Below the pieces are notes generated by a model, which saw nothing but the letters and a program-made list of their open reading frames with translations, made no database searches and had not been told where the DNA came from. From the NCBI RefSeq assembly GCF_042643165.1, contig NZ_JBHRSH010000001.1, positions 744,001 to 808,000 on the forward strand: a stretch of 64,000 bases of DNA, written 5' to 3'. This stretch comes from Hyphococcus aureus (GTDB lineage Bacteria > Pseudomonadota > Alphaproteobacteria > Caulobacterales > Parvularculaceae). Positions within the stretch are counted from its first letter, which is position 1. The number at the start of each line of letters is the position of its first letter. Below are positions 24,881-33,098 of the stretch, in pieces. A program made the position numbers and the translations under genes.

Positions 24881-26259
24881 TCGCGGGTGATCAGCCATAA
24901 TCGCCCGCCCAGCAGGGTTGCCGCAGCCGCGAGCGACGCCAGCAGGCCCCACCATACGCCGACGGCGCCAAGCGGCGTGGACAGGCCGAGATATGACGCA
25001 ACCGGAAAGCCGACAACCCAGTAGCTGATCCCCGTCAGGATCATCGGTATACGGACATCTTTAAGGCCGCGCAGCGCCTGACCCGCCGCAACTTGAATGG
25101 CGTCGAACAGCGCGAAGGCCGCAGCAATCGGCAAAAATGACGCCACCAGCCCCAGGACCCGCCCATTATGGGGGTCGCCCGGTTCAAGGTAAAACCCTGC
25201 AATCGTCATCGGCCAGATCATCACCGGAATAGCGACGATCATGATCGCGCCGACGCTGCATGTCACCGCCATGGCGGCGGCGCGGCGGACGCCTTGCCGG
25301 TTTTTCGCGCCTTCCATCAATCCCACACGAACGCATCCCGCCATGGAAAGGCCCAGCGGCATCATGAAGGCGATCGCGGCGACGTTCAGCGCAACCTGAT
25401 AGGCGGCCATTTCATTGACGCCGATGCGGCCCATCAGAAAAACGGCGGCGTTGAACAGCATCGCCTCAAAACCGATGGTGATGGAAATCGGCCAGCCGAG
25501 CCGCGCCACTTCGGCGAAACGCGGCCAGTCGTGATTGAAAAAATTGTGGAAAAGTTCGAACGTCTTCGCGCGTTTCTCCCAGCCGATATAGGCGGCGAGC
25601 ATGAAGAACCCGAACGCATGGGAGATCGATGAGGCGATCCCCGCGCCCACAAGCTCGAGCCGGGGGAAACCCCAATTGCCATAGATCAGGAGATAGTTGA
25701 GAAACGCATTGATCAGCGTCGTCAGCATAATGACGTAAAGCGGCGCCCGCGCGCGATCAATCGCGGCGAGAAAGTTCCGCAGCACAATGACGCCGAGCGC
25801 AAAGGGCAGTCCCGGCGTCAACGCCAGCACATAAGGCTCTGCAAGCGCCGCGATTTGCGGCGGCTGGCCGGTCATCACCGCGAACTCTTCAACGAAGAAA
25901 TAGATCAGCGACGCAATCGGCGCACAGATGCCGACAAGCCAGAGCCCCATACGCACAGACCGGCGCACATCGCGCGTATCGTTTTCGTCAGCGCCCAGCG
26001 CCTGAGACACCATGGGCGACACCGCCATGGCCGGGCCCATGCCGGCGACGAACAAGACGTAGAATATGACGATGCCAAGCGCCGCGGCCGCGAGCGGTTC
26101 CGGCCCCAGCCGCCCGATCATCAAAATGTCGACGGTGTTAATGGAAAACTGGACGAGCTGAGTCAGGCCCATCGGCAAGCCGATGGCCATGAGCGCGAAA
26201 AATTCGCGTCGCCAGGGCCCCTTTTCGGCGCCCGGCGTCATGGAAACTGTTGTCGTCAC
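24877..26259 (-). CDS. norM: MATE-family multidrug/cation exporter (NorM type)
   Basis: 460 aa, twelve hydrophobic segments. The opening LMAIGLPMGLTQLVQFSINT followed by DILMIGRLGPEPLAAAALG is the MATE signature. These proteins extrude cationic drugs and metabolites using Na+ or H+. The start is the GTG at 26259, with GGAGAGAG five bases upstream; the ATG at 26241 has no site. The leader contains two good hairpins, listed separately. Confidence 0.92.
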   Translation of the reverse strand: MTTTVSMTPGAEKGPWRREFFALMAIGLPMGLTQLVQFSINTVDILMIGRLGPEPLAAAALGIVIFYVLFVAGMGPAMAVSPMVSQALGADENDTRDVRRSVRMGLWLVGICAPIASLIYFFVEEFAVMTGQPPQIAALAEPYVLALTPGLPFALGVIVLRNFLAAIDRARAPLYVIMLTTLINAFLNYLLIYGNWGFPRLELVGAGIASSISHAFGFFMLAAYIGWEKRAKTFELFHNFFNHDWPRFAEVARLGWPISITIGFEAMLFNAAVFLMGRIGVNEMAAYQVALNVAAIAFMMPLGLSMAGCVRVGLMEGAKNRQGVRRAAAMAVTCSVGAIMIVAIPVMIWPMTIAGFYLEPGDPHNGRVLGLVASFLPIAAAFALFDAIQVAAGQALRGLKDVRIPMILTGISYWVVGFPVASYLGLSTPLGAVGVWWGLLASLAAAATLLGGRLWLITRD

Positions 26260-26274
26260 GAATACTCTCTCCGT

Positions 26275-26337
26275 CCTCCATCACTGGAGGGACGGCGTCC
26301 TTAGCCGGTCTGGTCCCACGGCGAAAGGGGGCCGTGG
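26275..26337 (-). promoter_or_regulatory. Hairpin-rich leader of the MATE gene
   Basis: Reading toward the gene, CCACGGC/GCCGTGG (outer limits 26316-26337, 8-nt loop) comes first, then GGAC/GTCC (26290-26300), then CCTCCA/TGGAGG with a GTGA tetraloop (26275-26290), ending just before the ribosome site. The stems are visible in the sequence. They might form a cis-regulatory RNA, but I cannot match them to a known riboswitch class. Confidence 0.35.
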
Positions 26338-26365
26338 TCACTCGGCGTTCACGGTTGCGGGAAAG

Positions 26366-27196
26366 TCACGCTTTTAAGTATGGCGCGATTTTCTTGGCGC
26401 CGTCGCGATTGGCGGAAAGCATGTCGAAACGGCCTTCGGTAAGCATTTCTGTTGCGGCGCCGAGCGTGCCATAGGCGTTCCAGGCGAGCCCGCCGCCAAT
26501 GGAAAGCCGCGCGGCGCCGGCCCTCGCAAAGTCCTCAACGGAATGCTTCGCCAGCGCCCCGAGAATGAGAATATTCACCGGCTTCGAAACGCCTTTGCAG
26601 ACGGCGCGCGCAGCATCCATATCCGGCAGGCCCGGCGCATAGAGTACGTCCGCGCCCGCCTCAGCGAAGGCGTTGAGCCGCGCAATCACCTTGTCGAGGT
26701 CGCAATTGCCGTAAAGAAACGCCTCGGCGCGCGCGGTCAGCACAAAATCCCGGCCGCTCCGGTTACGCGCCTCCACCGCGGCCTCGATGCGCGCGACGGC
26801 GAGCGCATCATCTTCGATGACGGGATTTCGAGACTCGCCGGTTGAATCTTCAATGGACCCGCCCGCCAGCGCCGTCGCGCAAGCGCGGGCTATTGTTTCA
26901 GCAGCATCTTCCGGCGCCAGCCCAAAGCCATTTTCAAGATCGGCGTTCACAGGGATTTCCACCGCGTCGGCGATGGCGGCGCCATGGCTCAGCGCCTCTT
27001 CGCGCGTCACACCGTAATCCTTGCGGCCCAGGGTCATGGCGAAACCCGACGACGTCGTCGCCAGCGCCTTGAAGCCCAACCCTTCAAGCATCCGCGCCGA
27101 TCCGGCGTCCCAGGGGTTCGGAATGACAAAGGGCTTTCCGGCCTGATGCAGGGCGCGAAAGGCGGCGGCTTTTTCGTTGCTGTTCATGTCCTTCAT
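26366..27196 (-). CDS. Isocitrate lyase / PEP mutase family enzyme
   Basis: 276 aa. The barrel family shows FVIPNPWDAGSARMLEGLGF near the start, PVNADLENGFG (metal-binding Asp), and SIEDSTG. Members include PEP mutase, 2-methylisocitrate lyase and oxaloacetate decarboxylases; the canonical KKCGH motif of isocitrate lyase is absent. The exact reaction is unknown. ATGs at 27196 and 27187 are both possible. The NIPSNAP gene lies 4 nt upstream in the same direction. Confidence 0.87.
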   Translation of the reverse strand: MKDMNSNEKAAAFRALHQAGKPFVIPNPWDAGSARMLEGLGFKALATTSSGFAMTLGRKDYGVTREEALSHGAAIADAVEIPVNADLENGFGLAPEDAAETIARACATALAGGSIEDSTGESRNPVIEDDALAVARIEAAVEARNRSGRDFVLTARAEAFLYGNCDLDKVIARLNAFAEAGADVLYAPGLPDMDAARAVCKGVSKPVNILILGALAKHSVEDFARAGAARLSIGGGLAWNAYGTLGAATEMLTEGRFDMLSANRDGAKKIAPYLKA

Positions 27197-27200
27197 CCGA

Positions 27201-27533
27201 CTAAAATGCTTTCAAAGACCCGTGAGGCGCGGAAGCTAGCTTCAGGAAAATGCGGTCTTCGCGTGTGATGAACCGCTCGGTCCTGGCGAACTCGTAATTC
27301 TCCTTGCCCAACGGGTCCGCCGCCAGCCGCGCCTTGTAGTCTTCATACGCCGCAAGCGAGGGCAGCGTATAGACGCCATAGGCAGTTGTCGCTGAACCTT
27401 CATGAGGCGCAAAATAGCCGATGAGATCGGCCCCGCAACGCGGGATCGCCTGCCCCCAATTGCGGGCGTAAGTCTCGAAAGCGTCTTTCTTGAACGGGTC
27501 GATTTCATATTTGATGAAACAGGTAATCATCAT
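27201..27533 (-). CDS. NIPSNAP-family protein
   Basis: 110 aa ferredoxin-like alpha/beta fold (ABM superfamily). Typical features are ITCFIKYEIDPFKKDAFETY at the start and the YGVYTLPSLAAYEDYKARLA helix. The family is small and of uncertain function. GGAGGGC lies before the tandem ATGs at 27533/27530. It is the first gene of a two-gene unit with the PEP-mutase-family enzyme. Confidence 0.88.
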   Translation of the reverse strand: MMITCFIKYEIDPFKKDAFETYARNWGQAIPRCGADLIGYFAPHEGSATTAYGVYTLPSLAAYEDYKARLAADPLGKENYEFARTERFITREDRIFLKLASAPHGSLKAF

Positions 27534-27600
27534 GCCCTCCTTGTCTTTTGCGCCGCGACGGTAGTCGCGGCGCGACGGCGCGCCACCCGTTTCTTGCGGT

Positions 27601-28611
27601 TTAATCGGTCACGGCGTCATGCCAGCTCTTGAAGGCGCCGCCGCCAAGCACCTGCGCCTGAATTTGCGCCATGGCCGCATTCGCCGCATCGGTCGCCGCT
27701 GTGTTCGGATGCACCGGACGGCGCAAGGGCCGCGTTCCGGCGGGCATCGCCATGGTCTCCGCAATCGCGCGCGGCACGTCATTGGCGTCGGTGGAATATT
27801 CTCCGCTGAGAATGCCGCGCGCCATCTGGACATGGGCGTCATAGGCTTTGAGACGGTCGTCATCGGCGCGTTCAAAAAGCGCATCCGTGTAGCGGCTTCC
27901 ATTCTCCCAGATTTTCGTCGGATAGCCGCCCGGCTGTATGATCGTCACTTCAACGCCGAACGGCGCCAGTTCATAGGCCATGGTTTCGAACATCGCTTCG
28001 ACGCCGAATTTCGTCGCGCAATACATGCCGAGACCGGGGATCAATATACGCCCGAGCTGGGAAGAGACATTGAACACCTGCCCCTCGCCCTTGCCGCGCA
28101 TCCCGGGCAAAACGGCGCGCGCCATGCGCAGATAGCCGAACAAATTGGTCTCAAAAATCAGGCGCGTCGCCTCCATGTCGGCGAGTTCCACCGGGCCGCT
28201 GAGACCGACTCCGGCATTGTTCACCAGCACATCAAGGGGGCCGCCGGCGATCTCCTCTGCGCGGGCGACGCCTGACGCGATCAGCCCCTCGTCGAGGACG
28301 TCGATCTCAACCAGATGAAGCTTGAGCTGTTCGTCTTTGGCGATGCGGGCGAGCTCTTGCGCCTCAGGCCGCTTGCCGACATCGTAATTGCGCATGGAGG
28401 CGATCACCGTGGCGCCAAGGCGCGCCAGATGCAGCGCCGTCAGCCGCCCGAAGCCCGAACTCGTCCCGGTGATCAGCACCGACCGGCCGGAAAGGTCCTG
28501 CGCAGTGCTGGCGGGGCTTGCGGGTTGGGATTTGGCGGCGGAGGCCGCCGCCAGGGCCGCGGCCCCGCCGAGAATGGCGCGGCGGGAGTGTTCAAATCGG
28601 CGTGAGGACAT
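27601..28611 (-). CDS. Tat-exported short-chain dehydrogenase/reductase
   Basis: 336 aa. A twin-arginine signal (SRRAILGGAAALAAASAA) precedes a complete SDR fold: TGTSSGFG (49-56) for cofactor binding, NNAG, and the catalytic YCATK. AGGAA lies about 6 nt before the ATG at 28611; an upstream in-frame start at 28668 is less likely. Like the aldo/keto reductase at 7.8 kb, it would need to bind NAD(P) before export. Substrate unknown. It diverges from the RND operon. Confidence 0.88.
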   Translation of the reverse strand: MSSRRFEHSRRAILGGAAALAAASAAKSQPASPASTAQDLSGRSVLITGTSSGFGRLTALHLARLGATVIASMRNYDVGKRPEAQELARIAKDEQLKLHLVEIDVLDEGLIASGVARAEEIAGGPLDVLVNNAGVGLSGPVELADMEATRLIFETNLFGYLRMARAVLPGMRGKGEGQVFNVSSQLGRILIPGLGMYCATKFGVEAMFETMAYELAPFGVEVTIIQPGGYPTKIWENGSRYTDALFERADDDRLKAYDAHVQMARGILSGEYSTDANDVPRAIAETMAMPAGTRPLRRPVHPNTAATDAANAAMAQIQAQVLGGGAFKSWHDAVTD

Positions 28612-28782
28612 GGAGATTTCCTTTCCTGCTTTGTGTTTTGTGCATCTGCACAGTATGAAAAGCGGCATTGGAGCGCGGATCTTCCGTTTCGATAGACGGA
28701 TCGTAAGACTTCATACGTTACTCTATATTAGCCATATCGTCGTTCCCGGGGCCCCTCTGGCCCGGACTGGAGACCGAAACTG

Positions 28783-29949
28783 ATGAAATTGCCGGGTTCA
28801 CTGGCCGCCGGCGCACTGATCGGCCTCGTTATCGGCGCCGCCGCAACCGCCTTTGTGTTGTCGGGGCGTGAGAGCGACGGCGCATCTGCGGGTGGCGCGC
28901 CCGGAGCCTCCGCGGCCGGAGGCCCGGGCCGGGGCGCCTATGCGCCCGCCGTCAGCGTCGCCGCAGCGCAGGCCGCCGCCGTCGGCAAGACCCTTGACGT
29001 CATCGGCGAGGGCCGGTCGCTCAAAAGCGTGGCGCTGACATCGGAAGCGACGGGCATCGTCACTGAGGTCAACATCGCCCCGGGCAAACAGGTCGCCAAA
29101 GGCGACGTCCTGTTGCGTCTCGATGATGAGCAACAGCGCATCGCGTTAGAGCGCGCAAAAGCGCAATACCCGATCGCGAAACAGAACGCCGAGCGCTATG
29201 AGGATCTTTTAAACACCGAAGCCGCCTCGGAACTTGAGGCTGAAGCCGCGTTCAACAATTACAAGACCATCGAGGCGGATCTGCGCGCCGCGCAATTCGC
29301 CGTGCAGCAGCGCACCATCCGCGCGCCTTTCGACGGCGTCATCGGCCTCACCGAAATCGAAGCGGGCGACTATGTGCGCGCCGGCGATATGGTGACCACG
29401 CTTGACGACACCTCCTCGGTGATCATCGAATTCGCGATCCCGCAGGAAGCGGCGCGCGCCGTGGAAATCGGTCAGCCTGTCACAGCGCAGCTCGCCTCCG
29501 GCGGCTCGGCGCCCCATGAGGGCGTCATCAGCGCCATCGACAGCCGCGTCGCCGCGGAGACACGCACGCTCAAAGTCGAAGCCACCTTCGCCAATGACGA
29601 CAACGCGCTGCTGCCCGGCGCAATCTTCTCCGTTTCAACCACAAGCCGCGGCGAACCCGCCGTTTCAATCCCCGGCCTCGCCATTCAGTGGGACCGCGAA
29701 GGTCCTTTCGTCTGGAAACGCAGCGCCGAAGGCGTTGCGATGCGCGTCAATGTCTCCATCCTGCAGCGCACCGATGATGTCGTGCTGGTCGCCGGCGACA
29801 TTCATCCCGGCGAAGTGGTGGTGTGGGAAGGCGCCGACAGGGTGCGCAGCGGCGTGCCCCTACCCGGCCTGACAACGCAGAACCCCGTGTCCACGGGCGC
29901 TGGCGCGACCAATGCCGCCGGCCCGGGCGCCGCAGGCGGAAGCGAATAA
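28783..29949 (+). CDS. RND efflux periplasmic adaptor (HlyD/MFP family)
   Basis: 388 aa. An N-terminal anchor helix (5-26) and a Gly/Ala linker lead to the lipoyl half-domain (SEATGIVTEVNIAPGKQVAK), a helical hairpin at about 125-160, the second half (RTIRAPFDGVIGLTEIEAGD), then beta-barrel and membrane-proximal domains. It bridges an inner-membrane RND pump and an outer-membrane channel; no TolC-type gene is in this window. The permease gene starts 5 nt after its stop. Confidence 0.93.
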   Translation: MKLPGSLAAGALIGLVIGAAATAFVLSGRESDGASAGGAPGASAAGGPGRGAYAPAVSVAAAQAAAVGKTLDVIGEGRSLKSVALTSEATGIVTEVNIAPGKQVAKGDVLLRLDDEQQRIALERAKAQYPIAKQNAERYEDLLNTEAASELEAEAAFNNYKTIEADLRAAQFAVQQRTIRAPFDGVIGLTEIEAGDYVRAGDMVTTLDDTSSVIIEFAIPQEAARAVEIGQPVTAQLASGGSAPHEGVISAIDSRVAAETRTLKVEATFANDDNALLPGAIFSVSTTSRGEPAVSIPGLAIQWDREGPFVWKRSAEGVAMRVNVSILQRTDDVVLVAGDIHPGEVVVWEGADRVRSGVPLPGLTTQNPVSTGAGATNAAGPGAAGGSE

Positions 29950-29954
29950 GCCCG

Positions 29955-32900
29955 GTGAGCGACAAGCCTTCCAACGCCTCCGGACCGGACAAGACCGCCT
30001 CTGGCGGTTTTGTCGGCATCTTCATTCAACGGCCAATTCTCGCGACAGTCGTCAGCCTGCTGATCATGATCGCCGGCCTCGCCGCACTCAATGGTGTCGA
30101 GGTGCGCGAGCTTCCCGATGTGGACCAGCCGGTTGTTTCTATTCGCACCAGCTATCCCGGCGCCTCGCCGGAATCGATCGACGCGGAAGTGACCGCGATC
30201 CTCGAAGGCGCCGTCGCGCAAGTTGACGGTGTCCGCGCGATCTCATCCTCATCGAGCTTTGCGCAGAGCCGGATCACCGCCGAGTTCTCCTCAAGCGTCG
30301 ACATCAATGTCGCGGCGACAGATGTAAAGAACGCTGTTTCAGCGATTACCGACGAACTGCCCGAAGACGTAGAGGAACCGCAGGTTATCAAGGCCGACAC
30401 CGACGCCTCCCCGGTGATGCGCATTTCGGTTTCCGCCGACGGCATGGACCCGGGCGATCTTGCGGACCTCGTGGACGATGTCATTCTGCCCAGGCTGCAG
30501 GGCGTGGAAGGCGTCGCGCAAGCTGACGCCTATGGCGTCAAGAACCGCGTCATCCGTGTGCGCGTGATGCCGGTTTCGCTTGCGGCGCGCGGCTTCACTA
30601 TCGAAGATGTGACGCGGGTCGTGCGCGGGGCCGCACAATCGGCGCCGAGCGGGCGGTTGCGCAATTCCTCCCAGCAGCTCCTGATCCGCGCGGAATCCTC
30701 TGCGGAAACGCCGGAGCAGGTCGGCGCCCTGAGGCTCGATGACGAAACGCGCCTTTCCGATGTCGCCATTGTGGAATGGGGCTTTGAGGACGAAACCCGC
30801 ACCGCGCGCGTCAATGGCGCGCCGGGCATCGGCATCGGCATTGTCCGTCAGGCGCAGTCGAACACCGTTCAGGTCTCAAAGGATGTGCAGGCCGCCATAG
30901 ACGATCTCACCTTGTCCTTGCCGACCAACGTGAAAGTTAACGTCACCATCGACGATTCCATTTTCATCAACGCCGCCATCACCGAGGTTTTCCGAAGCCT
31001 CCTGCTCGCGACCGGCATTGTCGTCATCGTAATTTTTCTGTTTCTCAGATCCTTGCGCGCAACGATTATTCCAGCCGTCACCATTCCGATTTCCCTGCTC
31101 GGCACCATCGCCGCGCTCTGGCTCGCCGGTTTCTCCATCAATATCATCACCCTTCTCGCGCTCGTCATGGCGACCGGCCTTGTCGTCGATGACGCCATTG
31201 TGGTGACCGAAAACATTCAGCGCTGGCGCGGTATGGGCGCGGGCAAACGCGCGGCGGCGGTTCTCGGCACGCGCGAAATCGTGTTCGCCGTTCTCGCGAC
31301 GACCGCAACGCTTGTCGCTGTCTTCATTCCGATCTCGTTCCTGCCGGGACAGGCAGGCGCGCTGTTTTCCGAATTCGGCTTCGTGCTCGCCTTCGCGGTG
31401 ATGGCGTCTTCTATCGTGGCGCTGACCTTGTGCCCGGTGCTCACCGTCAAACTCGGCCGCGAGTTCCGTGAAGAAATGGCCAATCTCGACAGCGACGATC
31501 CCGCAGCGCCGAAAAAACCGGCGGGTCCGCTGACCGCGATCTATGGTCCAGCGATCAGAGCCTGTCTCAAGCGCCCGATCATTCCGGCGGTCCTGTCGCT
31601 GGTTTTCGCGGCGGGCGCCGTAACCGCCTTCTCCATGACGCCGAAAGAACTGACGCCGACGGAAGATCGCGGCCGGGTGTTCGCCCTGATCTCGGGTCAG
31701 GAGGGAGCAAGCTTCCAATATCTTGACCGCAAGGTGCTCGAAATCGAAACCCGCCTTCAAGGCCTGGTGGATGACGGTGAAGTCGAAGCGGTGATGTCGA
31801 TCAATGGCGTCGGCGGCGGCAACCGCGCTTTCGTGCTGATCAAATTGCCCGATTGGAGCAAGCGTAAAAAATCACAGCAGGATTATGAACGCGAAGTGCG
31901 TCAGCTTGTCGGCGATATCGCAGGCGTGACTGTCTTCGTTCGCTCCGGCAATTCCCTCGGCATTCGCGGCGGCGGACAGGGCCTGCAATTTGCTGTTGTC
32001 AGCGATGATTATGAAGGCGCCGCAGCGGCGGCGGAGGAAATCGCGGCGCGACTCCAGCAAACCCCCACCATCACTGATGCGCGCCTCAACTTTCAGGTTT
32101 CGCAGCCGCAGATCTCCATCGGCATCGACCGGGAAGCGGCGACCTCGCTCGGCGTTCCCATAAGCGCGATCACTACAACCATTCAGGCGATGGCGGATGA
32201 ATTCCGCGCCGCCGAAGTTTTTGTCGGCGATGACATCATTGATATTCTCGTCTCTTCCGGCGGCGAGCCGGTAAACGATCCGACCGACCTCGCCAATCTT
32301 TATGTGCGCACAGCAAGCGGCGATTTCGTGCCGCTGTCTTCGGTCGCCACGATCCAGGAAGAAGCCGTGGCCGCAAACCTCTCGCGCGAACAGCGCCGCC
32401 GCGCCGTGCCTGTGTCCGCAAGCCTGATCGAAGGCGCGCCTCTTGGCGACGCAGTGCGCGAATTGCGCCGGATCGCCCCCGACGTGCTCACCGGCGCGCA
32501 ATCGATCACACTGCTCGGTGAAGCGCAGATTTTGCAGGACTCGAACCGAACAACCCTCCTGGTCTTCGGGTTCGCCGCGATCATCGTCTTCCTCGTTCTC
32601 GCGGCGCAGTTTGAAAGTTTCGTCAGCTCGATCATCATCATGGTGACGGTGCCGTTCGGCCTCGCAGCGGCGATCTACGCCATTCTTCTGACCGGCGGCT
32701 CCATCAATTATTTCAGCCAGATCGGGCTCGTGCTGTTGATCGGGATCATGGCCAAGAATGGCATTCTGATCGTCGAATTCGCCAACCAGCTACGCGACCG
32801 GGGCCTGAGCATTCGCGAGGCGATTGAAACCGCAGCGATGACGCGCCTACGGCCAGTTCTGATGACCGCCATGTCGACGCTGCTCGCCAGCCTGCCGCTG

Positions 32901-33098
32901 ATCTTCGGTTCAGGCGCTGGCGCCGAGGCGCGCGCAGCCCTTGGCTGGGTGATTTTCGGCGGCCTCGGCTTCGCCACCATCTTCACCCTGTTCCTGACGC
33001 CGGTCTCCTTCCTGCTGTTTGCACGGTTGTCGAAACCGCGCGCAGAGGAAGGCGTGAAGGTCGACGAGGAACTCGCGAAAGCGTCGGCCCTGCGCTAG
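29955..33098 (+). CDS. RND efflux permease, HAE1 type
   Basis: 1047 aa from a GTG at 29955, five bases after the adaptor stop; the open frame continues upstream but that part lies within the adaptor gene in another frame. Twelve membrane helices and two large periplasmic loops are visible. The proton-relay aspartates are in TGLVVDDAIVVTENIQRW and the second half has NGILIVEFANQLRDRG. Such pumps export drugs, detergents or lipids by proton antiport. It ends overlapping the convergent M61 gene by 4 nt. Confidence 0.95.
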   Translation: MSDKPSNASGPDKTASGGFVGIFIQRPILATVVSLLIMIAGLAALNGVEVRELPDVDQPVVSIRTSYPGASPESIDAEVTAILEGAVAQVDGVRAISSSSSFAQSRITAEFSSSVDINVAATDVKNAVSAITDELPEDVEEPQVIKADTDASPVMRISVSADGMDPGDLADLVDDVILPRLQGVEGVAQADAYGVKNRVIRVRVMPVSLAARGFTIEDVTRVVRGAAQSAPSGRLRNSSQQLLIRAESSAETPEQVGALRLDDETRLSDVAIVEWGFEDETRTARVNGAPGIGIGIVRQAQSNTVQVSKDVQAAIDDLTLSLPTNVKVNVTIDDSIFINAAITEVFRSLLLATGIVVIVIFLFLRSLRATIIPAVTIPISLLGTIAALWLAGFSINIITLLALVMATGLVVDDAIVVTENIQRWRGMGAGKRAAAVLGTREIVFAVLATTATLVAVFIPISFLPGQAGALFSEFGFVLAFAVMASSIVALTLCPVLTVKLGREFREEMANLDSDDPAAPKKPAGPLTAIYGPAIRACLKRPIIPAVLSLVFAAGAVTAFSMTPKELTPTEDRGRVFALISGQEGASFQYLDRKVLEIETRLQGLVDDGEVEAVMSINGVGGGNRAFVLIKLPDWSKRKKSQQDYEREVRQLVGDIAGVTVFVRSGNSLGIRGGGQGLQFAVVSDDYEGAAAAAEEIAARLQQTPTITDARLNFQVSQPQISIGIDREAATSLGVPISAITTTIQAMADEFRAAEVFVGDDIIDILVSSGGEPVNDPTDLANLYVRTASGDFVPLSSVATIQEEAVAANLSREQRRRAVPVSASLIEGAPLGDAVRELRRIAPDVLTGAQSITLLGEAQILQDSNRTTLLVFGFAAIIVFLVLAAQFESFVSSIIIMVTVPFGLAAAIYAILLTGGSINYFSQIGLVLLIGIMAKNGILIVEFANQLRDRGLSIREAIETAAMTRLRPVLMTAMSTLLASLPLIFGSGAGAEARAALGWVIFGGLGFATIFTLFLTPVSFLLFARLSKPRAEEGVKVDEELAKASALR

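Noticed and set aside
26275..26337. Guanidine-II (mini-ykkC) riboswitch for the MATE leader
   Set aside because: The two ACGR tetraloops that define that class are absent; the leader is reported only as hairpin-rich.
29823..29954. The RND permease starting at 29823
   Set aside because: The frame is open, but the 44 residues before 29955 are Arg/Pro-rich noise inside the adaptor gene. The GTG at 29955 just after the adaptor stop gives the family N-terminus.
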